From: Podarcis raffonei
Lineage: Eukaryota; Chordata; Lepidosauria; Squamata; Lacertidae
Length of the DNA: 64,000 nucleotides
NCBI RefSeq assembly: GCF_027172205.1
Contig: NC_070606.1
Location: 98,342,534 to 98,406,533 of the forward strand
Direction: 5' to 3'
A program made the position numbers and the translations under genes. Positions 23,416 to 37,100 of this stretch are shown here, in pieces; position 1 is the first letter of the stretch; each line of letters opens with the position of its first letter. The notes under the pieces were generated by a model. The model was not told where the DNA came from. It was given only the letters and a program-made list of their open reading frames with translations, and made no database searches.

Positions 23416-26400
23416 TACTGGGGGGTGTAGAAAACCCGCTGGTACCTAGCGGGGTAAGCGGAGGAGGGTGGGGCGATAGTTGGCAAACCCAAGGTTCCCA
23501 CAACTCTTCTCAGAATAATCTGTCCACACACCCCAACACCCTATTAGAGAGGACCTAGCACCTGCTTCCTTCCCTACCACCGTTTCTTCCAATTTGCCTA
23601 AAAAGTCTTTTTCCTTGCAAGGGAAATGTGGGCTGGCAGCTTGCAGAATTAACTGTACCCTTCCAGGGTGCTGGATTTGGCAGGGATTCCAGTTTAAAGC
23701 CTACATAGGGCAGAGCCTGGGGCTTTCTTATTGGGGGAGTTAACCTCTGGGCTCTTCCTTAGATCAGAGAAGATTTCTGACACTTTTGCAGCGATGCATT
23801 TGCTTCTCCTGCTGATATTTCTGCTGTGTTTCTGTCACCTAACCTCTAGTACTTACCCGGCTTTGATGGTAAATTGTTAGGTGCCTTTTGTTGTTTAGGG
23901 TACAGGAGATTTCCTATTACTGGTCATGTTTCATGATCAAGCAGACCATGAGGCTGGAAAGGGGCAATTATGTAGTAGGATGAGGGGCAGAAAATGGTGC
24001 TGAGGATTGCAGTTCATTTCCTCATTCTTGCAGAAGCATGGCAGGGTCCCTAGAAGCAGAGCTTAAAGCAGCCTTCATCCTCCTGATGTTTAGGCTCAAT
24101 GGGAGCTGCAGTCCTGGAAGGGGTTCTAAACTGGAGAAGACAGGCTTCTAGCATGCTGGTGAGGTGGTGCTCTCTTGTTAACCACCAGCCATTCTGCTAG
24201 AATTAGGGGCTGAAGGGGAGTTAACTGGCCTGTTGCACTGAATATGGCTTGAGTTCATTCAGACACAAACAAAACTTTCTTTCCTCATATTAATAGGTGA
24301 GCCTCTTTGTCAGATTCCTTTAATTTGGTACTTGAAATGTGGCTGTGCTTTATAATCAAGTAGGGTTCTTCCACACCAACTAGTCTTTATAGTCTCTTCC
24401 CTGCTCCTGTTTTGCAACGCTTTCTCCTAGCACCTTCTTGCCCACCTTTGCTTCCCGTACCTTGTTCCTCGGCAGAGAGATGTTCATCAGCCCTGCTTAA
24501 TCTCTAAGAGTCTACCTCGTCTCTTAATCTCCAGGCTTTTTCATCGGGGAATCTCTGGCCTGTGGGGCTTGCGGTCGGCACTGGCAGCAAGTCCTGCAGG
24601 ATCCAGAACTCTGCAGTGCAGCCAATCCCTGCTTTTGGCACGGATCTTCCCTTTGCAGTCTGGCTTTGGTATAAAGCCAGGCTGCAGAGGAAGAAACAAT
24701 TGAGAGCGCTTAAGAGAACCCTTTCAACATTGAGTTGTCTTGTCAAAATGGCCTGCGGGGGTGGAGAAACTTGGGATCTGGCCTGCCAACTGTATTCCGC
24801 CCCCCACCCCTGCTTTAACTCTGCTGGAGCCTTGTCCCAGGTGTCATGTTGCCCTTGCAATTTGGTGCCCTGACAGGTGTGCAACTGGTGGCTTCTGTGA
24901 GGCACCAGGAACCTCCTCATGTGCAGGTGCTGTAGGGGACGGGTGAGGGTCTGGCCAGTTGATACTTCTGCTTTTGCAAAGCCTGACGTTTCTCTTCGTA
25001 AGCCATACATTTATTTGATCTCTGCTCTTACTTGCCTGCAGCCCTCATGGCATATACTTGAGTTATGTGCCGTGTGATTGGCAGGATTATTTTACGCGAC
25101 TTCATCCCCCCACTGATGCTGGTATTCCTCTTATGGTGAAAGCACTTCACACCCTTATTGACTGTGCTCGCAAACTTCTCCCAGACTCCTCTATGTGGCA
25201 GTTCCTGTGCAGGGGGAGAATAAAATGGAAGGGCCTCTGATGGCTGTGAGAGCAGCCTTCTCCTATCAGATGCTACTGTATGGCAACGTACCCAATTCTG
25301 TATATGGTGCTGTTCCGTAACAACCTCCTAGCAGAGCACATTGTGTGGTGTGGTCCTTCGGAGTGTTGCTGCCTAGAAGCTGCAGATTGTATTCCTTGCA
25401 ATATGACCACTTTCAAAGTCAGCTGATTCTTGGATGTTTGAAGTGGCCCAGTCTGAAAGGACAGTTGGTTTGTGGATGTTAGTGAGGGTCAGTGTGGTCT
25501 GTAGGTAGAAATGGCACGATGTCTTGAGGAAGGAGGAGGTGGCATTTTTGGCACAGGTCACTCAGCTAGCACACAGCAGAATCTCCTGTAGGAGGCAGCA
25601 TATGTCCTTTTGTGCTGGCCTAGACTGCAAGACCCATTTTCTAAAGATGGATAGCAGTGTCATTTTAGCTACTGTATTTTTTTAGCTATACATAACACAC
25701 TAGAAAAACCCTGACCAAGATAAGCAGGACATACAGTTGACATGCGTGCAAAATGACACGGTGATGCTGTGAAGATTTACTTAAAGAATGCTATATAAAG
25801 GTAGACTACCTTCTATCTGCTTTTTCTAAGAACAGGAAGTTGCCCACTTCTGCTCAGACACGGCCTTGGAAGGTGTTGCTCTGTGGCTTCCACTTGCTTA
25901 ATTCAGTGGCACTCTTTTTATGCCCCCCGGCTTAGAGCCTCAGCCTTTTGCTGCTGCTTTTGGCAAGGCTGAAATATCTCTGTGTTGTTTTTTTAGCTCC
26001 ACGTGTAGTTTGCTCAGAGTATGCCCATGTCCATAATTTATAAAGGAAATGTTGAAATAATTGACTTCAGGTATGTTCAGAAAAAGTTGGTGGTTTGGTG
26101 AACTAGCAGTCTGGAATACGAGCGATTGAACCAGCTGAAGCAAAGCAGCAAGGAGCCGAGAACACAGGTTAACTCAGCAGGGTGGATGCTTGCGAGATGG
26201 AGATGGGGGCACACCACAAGCACCCTGTTGACTGAACGCCTTGGGTGTTTGTGGGTTGGTTATTATCGCAAGAGGGTTATTGGTGTTAGGTGGCAGTGGG
26301 GCGGTCCATCCACCTCACCCCACCCCCAAAGACAGGGTTTGCTGTGTCTCAAAGAAAACTGCGGGACCACTCCTCCCATTTCCTGTGCCTTCACAATTCC

Positions 26401-27610
26401 TACAGTAGCCTGTTACTATCAGAACTCTACAGAAAGCGCTTCCCAAATAATTTCTGATCTTTAAAAAAACAATAGCGACAGGTTTGCAGCAGCATAGAGT
26501 ATTTCATGCATTCTGAAGCCCTCACTTGCTTCAGTTAAGAGCCTCTCTCATAGATAACTGTTGAAGAACAACATCTTTTATCTTGATTACATACATCAGC
26601 TCCCTTGACTGCCAAAAAACATTACATGGCTCTGTTTTATGGATTGGAGCTCCCCCTTGCTATCCCCCCTGCCTTTCAAAAATTGTTTTTACTTATTCCA
26701 GGGCCCAACTACACTTGCTGCTAATCATGTGCTTAACTTTTTAGGGCTCCAATCTGAAATACACGTCCAATCCAGATCAGTGCCCACCCAGCCACTGGAC
26801 ATTTGTCTTCTCTATTGAATATCACACCCTCCTGGCTATTTGCCCCCAAATGTGCCATGAACAGAAAAGTCATTTGGAATCCTGGTGATTTTTTTCCTCT
26901 CTCAAACGGTGGCAGCCTGGCTAAGTGTATTTTTCTTATTTTAAATGTGACCATCGTCAAACGAAGGTGAGCAAGCCCTCAACCTTGTGTCATGAACAGT
27001 CTCAAAAGATTGTAAATCCACACTGCAATCCTTTACAGTTAAGAAGAAATTTTGTGGGTTTATATATATATATATTTGTCAGCACTTCTGTTGATGACAT
27101 TTCTTGTGTTTGTCAGTAAGGCCCTCTTTAAAAAAGCTATTTTCCAGGACAGACTTTTGCCATCCTGGTGCTCTCCTTCTAGCTATGGGGCTACAATTGC
27201 CATCAGCCATGGGTGGTGCAGTTCTGCTGCCTGGTGGCTGATGAGGAAAGAATAGCTCAAAACATCTTGAAGGCACCGGTTGGCAAAAGCTGTTCTAGAT
27301 GCACTGATCTAAGTTCCAAAAGGGGGGTGGTAGGTTGTGGGGGTTTTTCCCCCTTTACGTGATAATTGTGCAGTCTCCTTTCTGCAATGCCTGGAAAGCA
27401 CACAAAGGGAGAATGTAATGCACAGTGGAATGGTTTGGAAGCCAAATGGCCAACCCTGATGAAGCTGTGATCGATTTCTGGTATGCCCACGGTTTTGCAG
27501 AATGACTGCTGTCCATATTGTAAATGGTATGTGAAAGTTCTTTATAAAGAGTTAACGGTGGAGTAGAAACCAGATATCCACCTGCTGTTAACCACAGAAA
27601 TGCTGTCCAT

Positions 27611-27616
27611 AATAAA
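27611..27616 (+). terminator. Distal RUBCN poly(A) signal candidate
   Basis: AATAAA at the end of a repeat-poor stretch, with T/G-rich sequence 25-40 bases downstream. It could mark the end of the long RUBCN transcript. Confidence 0.4.
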
Positions 27617-27986
27617 CTACACTAATAAGCATGCTGCTTTTGCGGTCTCTGTTTTCGTCGAACGTGAAACGCCTCCTCATTCGTAGGTTCCAGGCTCTGT
27701 GGCTTTGCTGGGCTGCCATCTCCTCCTGCTACCGCCCACCATTCTGCCATGCAGAAACATTGTCAAAACCTGTCTGCTGTGTGGCACGCGGCTTTAGGAT
27801 TGCATAGCAGGTAGAGAGCGGGGCTTCAGGAACGCAGCTTGACCTACTGTCGCTGCTTGTTCTGCACCATCTTAAAAGGGTGAGCAAAAGCTGCCTTTTT
27901 GCACTACAGCCGTTGTGTAACGTTAGGCTGGCCTCAGCCGCTGTGAAAAAGGCAACGTCAAGCCTTGCCCTTCAGCCACTTGAGGA

Positions 27987-28141
27987 TTACTTGGAGAACT
28001 TTTGAGGGCTGTACTTGCGCTCAAACTGGTCCACGTCAAACTTCCTCTTGCAGCCAGCATAGTTCATGTAGCGGATCTTGCCAAACACAGCCCGCTCTGC
28101 CCAGCCTTGGTCGTGGATCCCACAGATAGACCACATGCAGC
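27987..28141 (-). CDS. PHR: PHR terminal exon with stop
   Basis: Encodes [20 protein letters not shown] and [20 protein letters not shown], with TAA at 27989-27987. No convincing minus-strand AATAAA was found within the next few hundred bases, so the 3' end is open. Confidence 0.95.
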
Positions 28142-31100
28142 CTGATGGGAGGAAAAAAGAACAAACGGGTCTCTGCTTTTGCATTCTTCCTCCCTCCTTT
28201 CTCTGCAGAAACAGACACAGACACAGGTCTGGTGTTTCCAGCTCCGCAGGGGGTTGGACTAGATTGGCTCTTGGGGCCCACTGCAACCCTATGACTCTAT
28301 GATACAACCACCCAGCCTCTTCCCATGACTGACCTACGTATCCACTGGGGTCCCGGCCATCCAGTTCATAGCGGTCATTAAGGTAGATGGAGAATTTCAG
28401 GGCCTCTTCTGGCGAAGTGGTCCACTCCAATATTTTCTTGGCCCAATACATCCTCAGGAAGCCGTGCATCTTCCCTTCATGAACCATCTGGAGCTGAAGC
28501 AGAGGGATGGAAAGGTGGATGAGCTATGGATGAGGCCTCCTTGGGATGTGCCATCCCATCAGACGTCAAAGAGATCAACCATCATATGACTTCCTGTATC
28601 AGGAAGCTTTTGATGTGTTGGTGTGTTCTTGGAAGCCGCCCAGAGTGGCTGGGGATGTGTTTATGGAACCAAAGGGGTGGTGGCCCGAAAAATGGGGGTG
28701 CACTGGTTTAGATAAAAGGCAAGTAAAGGGGGGGCTTTATGGGTGTCCCATAGGGGCAGCTGGTTGGCCATCACTATTGTTCACACACCCTTCAACAGCA
28801 GTTCCCACCAGAGTGGGTTACAACAGTTTTAAATTCAGAATCAAAAAGAGTTAAAACTAATGACAGTCACAGGGATGGAGTGGGGCCCTATGCTCTTAAC
28901 CCCACAAGCAGGAAATAAAAACAACTGTACACATTCAGAAACGGCCCTTCAGAAGGTAGGCTGCCACTGAACATGGAGGCTCCCCATTTAGTTAGTATGG
29001 TTAAACAGACATTTTTCTAATCCCCATTTTAATTTTTTTATATATAGTTTTTTATTAAATTTTCTGTTACAGAATTTAAAATACTCATTTAAACATCCTT
29101 AAAATATCAATGACTTCCCTTCTTCTCTTTCCATGGTTCATTTTACATATCATAAATCCCTGCATATTTTACAAAAACTAAACCATTCAGTATTCCATTA
29201 TTACACCCGTCAAAACTTATTTACACTGCTGAATTTATATTAATGCTGCCAACGTTTTCAAGTGTACACAATTATTTCCCATATATTCAATAAACGTTTT
29301 CCAATCTTCTCTAAACGTATGTTCTTCTTGTTCTCTTATTCTGTGTGTAAAATCTGCAAGCTGCGCATATTCTGTCAACTTACTGTAAGTTTCCATTCTT
29401 CTTTACTTGGGACCTCGCTCGTTTTCCATTTTGGAGCTAACGAAACACAGGCCACAGTAGTGGCACACATAAATAACTTTTTTGACACCTGGGAATTTCC
29501 ACCCCTAATCCCCCTTTAAAGCCATCTAATCCAGCGGCCATCACAACATCCAGTAGCTGAGATTTGTACCACTTAACAAGGTAGGGTGTAACTTTTCCAT
29601 TCCGATTGAGCTGCTCCTCCAAAAAGTTTTAGCATTATTGGAGAGGGAGATGCAGATCTCCAAGCACGTGACAGACACGTGCTCAGAAGCCAGCACATGC
29701 CCATCCAAAGCCAGGTCCTCACACACCTTTGGAGCTTAGGTTTACCTGTGCAGCATTCCAGAGAGGGTCGTGTGTCTTTCCTGCCTCCAGCTCTTCCAGT
29801 TTGTACAGGTGAGATCGCTTGTCTTTGGCGTGCAGCTTCAGCGTAGTCTTGGCCCAGTCATAAGCCCCTTTGAATGGTATAAGGCATAAAAGATTATGGT
29901 TAAAAAGTAAAGGTTAGGGGACCCCTGACCATTAGGTCCAGTCGTGAACGACTCTGGGGTCATCTCGCTTTATTGGCCGAGGGAGCCGGCGTACAGCTTC
30001 CGGGTCATGTGGCCAGCAGGACTAAGCCGCTTCTGGCGAACCAGAGCAGCACACAGAAACGCTGTTTACCTTCTCGCCAGAGCGGTACCTATTTATCTAC
30101 TTGCACTTTGACGTGCTTTCAAACTGCTGGGTGGGCAGGAGCAGGGACCGAGCAATGGGAGCTCACCCCGTTGTGGGGATTCAAACCACCGACCTTCTGA
30201 TCAGCAAGTCCTAGGCTCTGTGGTTTAACCCACAGCGCCACCCATGACTCTTATGGTTAAAAAGTAATTGAGCCCTATTAAAATGCAGCATTATCATAAA
30301 GAAGAAGAGTTTGGATTTGATATCCCGCTTTATCACTACCCAAAGGAGTCTGAAAGCAGCTAACATTCTCCTTTCCCTTCCTCCCCCACAACAAACACTC
30401 TGTGAGGTGAGTGAGGCTGAGAGACTTCAGAGAAGTGTGACTGGCCCAAAGTCACCCAGCAGCTGCATGTGGAGGAGCGGAGACGCAAACCCGGTTCCCC
30501 AGATTACGAGACTACCGCTCTTAACCACTACACCATACTGGTAAAAAGGTGAAGAACCCCTGGATGGTTAAGTCCAGTCAAAGGCGACTATGGGGTTGCG
30601 GCGCTCATCTTGCTTTCAGGCCAAGGGAGCTGGCGTTTGTCCACAAACAGCTTTCCGGGTCATGTGGCCAGCAGCACTAAACCGCTTCTGGTGCAATGGG
30701 ACACCGTGATGGAAGCCAGAGCACACGGAAACGCTGTTTACCTTCCCACCGCAGCGGTACCTATTTATCTACTTGCACTGACGTGCTTTTGAACTGGCAG
30801 AAGCTGGGACAGAGCAACGGGAGCTCACCCCATTGCAGGGATTCAAACCGCCGACCTTCTGATCAGCAAGCCCAAGAGGCTCAGTGGTTTAGACCACAGC
30901 GCCACCTGTGTCCCTGCATTATCATATCACACATAAAGGCAAGCGTCGCAGAAGAGGTGTCTTTGCAGAGCAGAGAAAGGCGAAACAGGTGAGCCCATTT
31001 ACCTTCCACCTTGTCATAGTTCGGGTTGTAGTAGCAGAAATTGTCCGCCAGCTCCCTCCGCACCACGGCCTCTTCAATGAAGGCTTCCGCCGATTCCTTG

Positions 31101-34100
31101 TACCGGCTACGGAGCTTGCGAACCTCCAGGATTGCTCTCTGGACAGAGATCTGACCTGTGGGATGACAGTTGCTGTTCAGTGGGCTTCTGAGATCTTTGG
31201 AACTTGCAAGAGAGACTCTGCTGCAGGCCACAGCAATCTTCTGGGGGTTCCCTCCCTGCGAAAAGTGAGGTTGCAGGGAACCAGGCAGAGGGCCTTCTCA
31301 GTAGTGGCACCCACCCTGTGGAACGCCCTCCCATCAAATGCCAAGGAAATAAACAACTATCTGACTTTTAGAAGACATCTGAAGGCAGCCCTGTTTAGGG
31401 AAGTTTTTAATGCTTGATGTTTTATTGTGTTTTTAATATTCTGTTGGGAGCCGCCCAGAGTGGCTGGGGAAACCCAGCCAGATGGGTGGGGTATAAATAG
31501 ATTTATTATTATTATATTTATTATCTACTAGGTGCCTAAGGGGTCTCTCTCAAGTAACCTGGTCTTGAGCTGTACAATTGCCATCTTTGTAGTCAAGATA
31601 ATGCCACTATTAATTGGTAGTTGTAACAAGGAGCTCATATATGCTTATATTCATGTCCTTCCTTCATCATCTTTAAACAGTTGTTTTGCCTGTAGTTTAG
31701 TGTTCGCATAGATCAGCACCCCTCTTTTCTTTTTACAATCTGAAGCTATAAATTCTTGTCCCAACCGTTTGTTTACTAAGATCTTCCTATGTTTTCGTGT
31801 TACATGAGTTTCCTGTAAACAGATCACATCCCATTTTTGTTTCTTCAAAATACATTCAATCTTATTTCTTTTGATTTTACCATTCAACCCATTAACATAT
31901 ATGCTTATATTCATGTGCATTGATATAAGCTAATTGGCTTGCTTTTAAAGTTCTCCTTAACTGTGGGGTTTGAGGTGCTGGGCTCTGAGCCCAGAAAGGA
32001 GAATTATCTGTAAGATTTGGGTACCTGCCACCTGTGCCCTCATATGGACAGGTGAAGCGATGGGAAGGCATGGCCAAAGGGACGTATGCTGTATAAAGAA
32101 TGGATGAAGGTTTCCTTGGGTACGGACAAGCCATCTCCTTGCTACCGTGTCCGTTCTATGTCTGCAAAGGCTGGGAGAACGGGCAGGCTGGCTTGCTCTA
32201 ACGGATCACTCTGGCATCTTTGACATCCTTCTTTGGTACCCCTGCTCCCAAATACTCCCACAATACTCCCTCCTTTGGGTCAGCAAACCAGGGCAACAGG
32301 GCCACAGATGTTGGTACCCAAACCTTGAATTTGCCCTGTAGCAAACTGGTAGCCAGAGCAGATCTAGCAAGCAAGGTGTTATATGCTGCTGGTGGTTTGC
32401 CCCACAGCCAACCTAGCAGCCTCCGTATCATCCCCCAAGGGTAGCCCCACATGGAGCGCACTGCAGTAATCAAAACATCTAGAAGGCCACAACCCTAAAT
32501 AGTTTTGGAGTCCTCCTCTGTTCCTCACGTCTCAGCACAATTTCTAATACCAAGGGAGATCTGTTTCAGATGCCGCTGCTTCTTCTAAAGGCTGCTACCA
32601 ACCCTAAACTTTTTGGGCAGAGCGGACAGCTGATCTGCAACCCACCCAGGCTTTGGCCACCCCGAACCCCCCCAAGGGTTTGACCCAGGCCTTGCAGAGG
32701 ACCAGCTCCCCACTCACCAAAGTGGAACCAGGGCGAGAGGTTGCTCAGAGCTGCCCGGTTGGGATTGTTCCTGTCTGTGCCAAAGAACTTCAGGCGGTCC
32801 TTGATGAACTCTTCCAGCACCGCCAGGCCGGCAGCTGTCCCTGGCTGCGCCCAGGTCACCTCCTTCACGGAGCGGTCGACTTGCAGGCTGGCATAGCAGG
32901 CGTCCCAGTCGACAGGCTGCAGAGTCAGAGGAGGAACAGGGGTGAAAGCCGGAAGCAAGGAGGAGCTCTCCAGGCAAGGGACGTTCCAGCAATACTTAAC
33001 ATCCCAGAGCTCACGGGAGCATGGGCATCATTCAGCTTTTCATTTATCTTATTTTTATTTCATTTCTTAAATTCATGCACCGCTTTAATTTTATAGGCCT
33101 CAAAGCAGTCTACAAAAAAATGACCAGACAGGCTTACCCAAACACATAGAGTTTACTGCTGATTTTAATCCTTTGAATATTTTAAATAGTTTTTAACTGT
33201 TGTTGCCTATAATTTTATAGTTCTTTTGTAAACTGCTTTGAGGATTGATTGATTGATTGATTGATTTTTAACAATCAAGCAGCGCGTAAATTTTATGGAA
33301 TAAAAATAATACATACTATTATTCAGGGCTTTTTTTGCTATTCTAAGAGAACAAGGGAGAAGTCCATTGATGAGCTCTGGCGCCTCTTTTTCCCCAGGAC
33401 TCGAGGCAGCTTATAAAAATGCAAGAAAGCTAAACATATATACAAGACAATAGTTAGTATGCAATTAAACTTCAACAGGGTTAAAACAACATAAAAGCAA
33501 ATCTATTAAAATACAGATGGTAAAAAATAAATACGCATTTGTGGGGTGAGTACTGCATACCTGTGGCCTTCTGTAAATGTCAAAGGAGCATAGAAGAAGA
33601 AGAAGAAGAAGAAGAAGAAGAAGAAGAAGAAGAAGAGGAGGAGGAGGAGGGGGAGTTTGGACTAGATATCCCGCCTTTCACTCCCCTTAAGGAGTCTCAA
33701 AGCAGCTAACAATCTCCTTTCCCTTTCTCCCCCACAACAAACACTCTGTGAGGCTGAGAGACTTCAGAGAAGTGTGACTGGCCCAAGGTCACCCAGCAGC
33801 CACATGTGGAGGAGCGGGGAAGCGAACCCGGTTCACCAGATTACGAGTCCACCGCTTTTAACCACTACACCACGCTGGGTCCCTTACACCATAGGATGCT
33901 CCCTTACCCCGAGTCAGACCATTGGTCCATATAGCTTGCTACTGTCCTTACTGACTGCCAGCAGCTCTCCAGGGTTTCAGACAGGGTGTCTCTCTCAGTG
34001 CTTCCTGGAGATGACTGGATTTGAATCTGGCACCCTCTGCATGCAAAACAGATGCTCTACTGCTGAGCTACAGACTTTCCACAGCTTTTCTGTCCCAAGT

Positions 34101-37100
34101 TTGCCCCAGCTGCAGTGAAGGGCTAAGGGAGACCAGCTGGAATGTCTGCAGCAGTTTGCCAATAATTACAAATGTCAAAAAAACAAAACACAAAAAACAA
34201 CCCAGATCCCTGCTCCCAATATCAACTGCTACCTCTGCTTGGAACTCTGTGGGATAAGGGTGCCTGATGACAGGTGGGAATTCGGTGAGAAACTCAGCTA
34301 GCCGGTCATGGATTTTCCGGCGGATAGTTCTGGCCCCGTACTCCTGCTTGTCGGAGGCCACCCAGCAGGGCACAATGTTGTGAGCATCGACCTGGAGAAG
34401 CAAAGCAAGAGAAACTGCAATTGCACACAGCTCCCACTATCCTAACACTCACTATACAAAAATTCACTTATCCAAACCCAAGGGATTAATACCCAAGCCT
34501 CCTAGAATTGCTATGTACACCACAGATTCAGATATCCAAACAGCCAGACCTGCATGTAGTGCTGTAAACGAATTAGCAGCCTTGAACAAACCTTACTTTT
34601 TGTGTTTTCCTGCTTCATGGCAGCCATTTTGCCAAAAACCATGATGGGAGGGAGGGAGGGAGCTGGAGAGATCAGACAAATAAGACAGCGTTTTCCTTCT
34701 TTATTTGCCTTTTGCAAAGTTTCAGAGGGTTTTCCTGGGTTTTCTTGTCATTTGGGGGTAAAATTCCGTGGTTCGGAACGGATTAGAAATTTCCCCATAG
34801 GAATCAATGGAAACGATTGACTCATTATGCAAACATCTGCCTAACAAATGATTTCCTGAGAATGCATTGTATCTGAATAGCGAGACCTTTGTGTTAACGT
34901 GTAGAGACAGGGGAAAGAAGGATCCTAGGGACTTCTACAGCAGCCCTTGCCAATCTGGTGCCCTCTAGATGCTGTTGGTCCATAACTTCTCTTAACAGCC
35001 ACCAATTAATTGTGGCATCAGCTTTTCTGGGATGAAGCTGCTGCTTCTACAATCTGTGACTGGAATAAAGACTTTTTGAGGGATCGGACACAAACAGTGA
35101 GGATTGGGACTGTTACATCTACCTTCCTGAAGCTTAGTACTGGCACCCCACAGGGATGTGTGCTAAGTCCCTACCTGTACTCATTGTACACATATGACTG
35201 CATATCATCTCCATCCACAGTAATTATTAAGTTTGCAGATGATACCACCATAATGGGTCTAATTGCAGGCGGAGATGAAACAGCGTACAGGGGGGAGGTT
35301 CAAAAAGTATCTACATGGTGCTTAGAGAGTAACTTGCACCTAAATATTAGTAAGACAAAGGAAATGGTGCTGGACTTTCGGAGGAAGAGAGGGGAACCTG
35401 CCCCATTGTATATTGGGGGCGTTGTGTGGAGAAAATTCCTGGGAATTTACCTTAGTGAGGACTTCATTTGGAAAATCAACAAAACTCAGGTGATCAGAAA
35501 GGCCCAACAAAGATACTATTTCCTCAGGGTCTTACGAAAGAATAATGTTAAACAACAACTGATGAACTCCTTTGACGGTCCACAATAGAAAGTGTCCTTT
35601 CATATTGTATCACAGCGTGGTATGCTGGCCTGACAGAAAGTCTCTACAGAGGGTGGTGAACACAGCACATGATATCATGGGCTGTTCCTTGAGTCCGCTA
35701 GATGACATCGCAAGGGATCGTTGCCTTAGGAGAGCGAGAAAAATTCTCAGGGATGACTCACACCCCGGCCAGAACCTTTTTAATCTTCTACCCTTGGGCA
35801 GGAGATATAGAAGTATAATCAGCCATACCAACAGGCTAAAAAATAGCTTCTATCCGTGGGCTGTTAGGCTGTTGAATGGAAAATAACATAGCGCAACTGA
35901 CTTGTGAGGTGGTGTGCTGTGTGATAAGCACACAGAGTGCAATGAAATTGAATGTTTGGGTGGGCTGGGAGGCAGGCTCGGTTAGGCTCGGTTAATTTCA
36001 TTGTACACAGGTTGTACATTGACAATAAAGGTATTATTATGACAGTGGATGCTCAGGTTGCGAACATGATCTGTGCGGGATGCACATTTGCAACCCACAG
36101 CGCCTGCAAACCGCAGCAGCACGTCTGCGTACGCATGGGTCGCGATTCGGCATTTCTGCGCATGTGCAAAGAGCAATGTAGTGCTTCTGTGCATGCGCGA
36201 CTGCCGAAACCCGGAAGTAACCCGTTCTGGTACTTCTGGGTTTTGACGGTCCGTAACCCGAAAAAATGCAACCTGAAGTGTCTGTAACCCAAGGTATGAC
36301 TATATTAAGCTTCCTTTGTCAGATTCAGTGAACGTGACGGAGGTTATGAACTCAGGAATCCAGGCAAGATGGTGGAATGCTCCTTGGAAGCACAACATCC
36401 ATGTCACCATGGAGATACGCCCCACTGCCCCACAGCTCTGCCCAGATCACACCCCAGATGCCAGACTCCAGGCCTCCCTACCTGGACAAAGGGCACATCA
36501 GGTGGCAGCCTCGCCTGGACATCTTGCACCCACTGCATGGGGACGCGGAGGGGGGCAAAGTCCGTCACCACCCCGCCAATGCCGTGGGTCGTCACAAAGG
36601 GAGGCAGCACGTCCTTTGCGAAGCCTATGAGCAGGTGGAACGGGATGCTTAGTTCCTTGCACTCCTAGGAGACATGAAAAGGAAGCAGAGAATATTTGGT
36701 CACACAGGAAGCTTGTGATATCGACTCATAGACTACCGGTGAGTCTAGCTCAGTATATACCACACTGGCTGGCAGCAGCTCTCCAAGGTTTCAGGCAGGT
36801 GACACGTCCTGGGCCTACCTGGAGAGGCCAGGGGCTGAGCCTGGAACCTTCTGCATGTGCTCCCCCACTGAGTATCTAAAAGATACAAGTTTGTAGTCCT
36901 CATTGTTTTGAACGAAGCGTGAATTTGAATAGGAAGCTGGTTACATTATAAGCTGCCTTATACTAGACCAGTGGTCTCTCTCATTGAGTATTGTCAACAC
37001 TGACTGGCAGTGACTCTCTAGGTTTTCAAACGGGTCATTCCCAACTCTACCTGGAGATACCAGGCTTTGTATCTGGGACCTTCTGCATCCCAAGCACATG

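Larger units (their letters stand above)
22787..27640 (+). other. RUBCN: RUBCN 3'UTR (short and probable long forms)
   Basis: The sequence after the stop is largely free of recognisable repeats, unlike the introns around it, as expected for a long 3'UTR. AATAAA signals occur at 23410-23415, 25219-25224 and 27611-27616. The last is followed by a T/G-rich stretch and lies about 370 bases from the end of the convergent photolyase coding sequence. Mammalian RUBCN transcripts also carry multi-kilobase 3'UTRs. Which signal is used cannot be decided here. Confidence 0.5.

Noticed and set aside
24504-25010. Minus-strand open frame of 168 codons
   Set aside because: Lies antisense in the probable RUBCN 3'UTR, with no family resemblance and no splice context.
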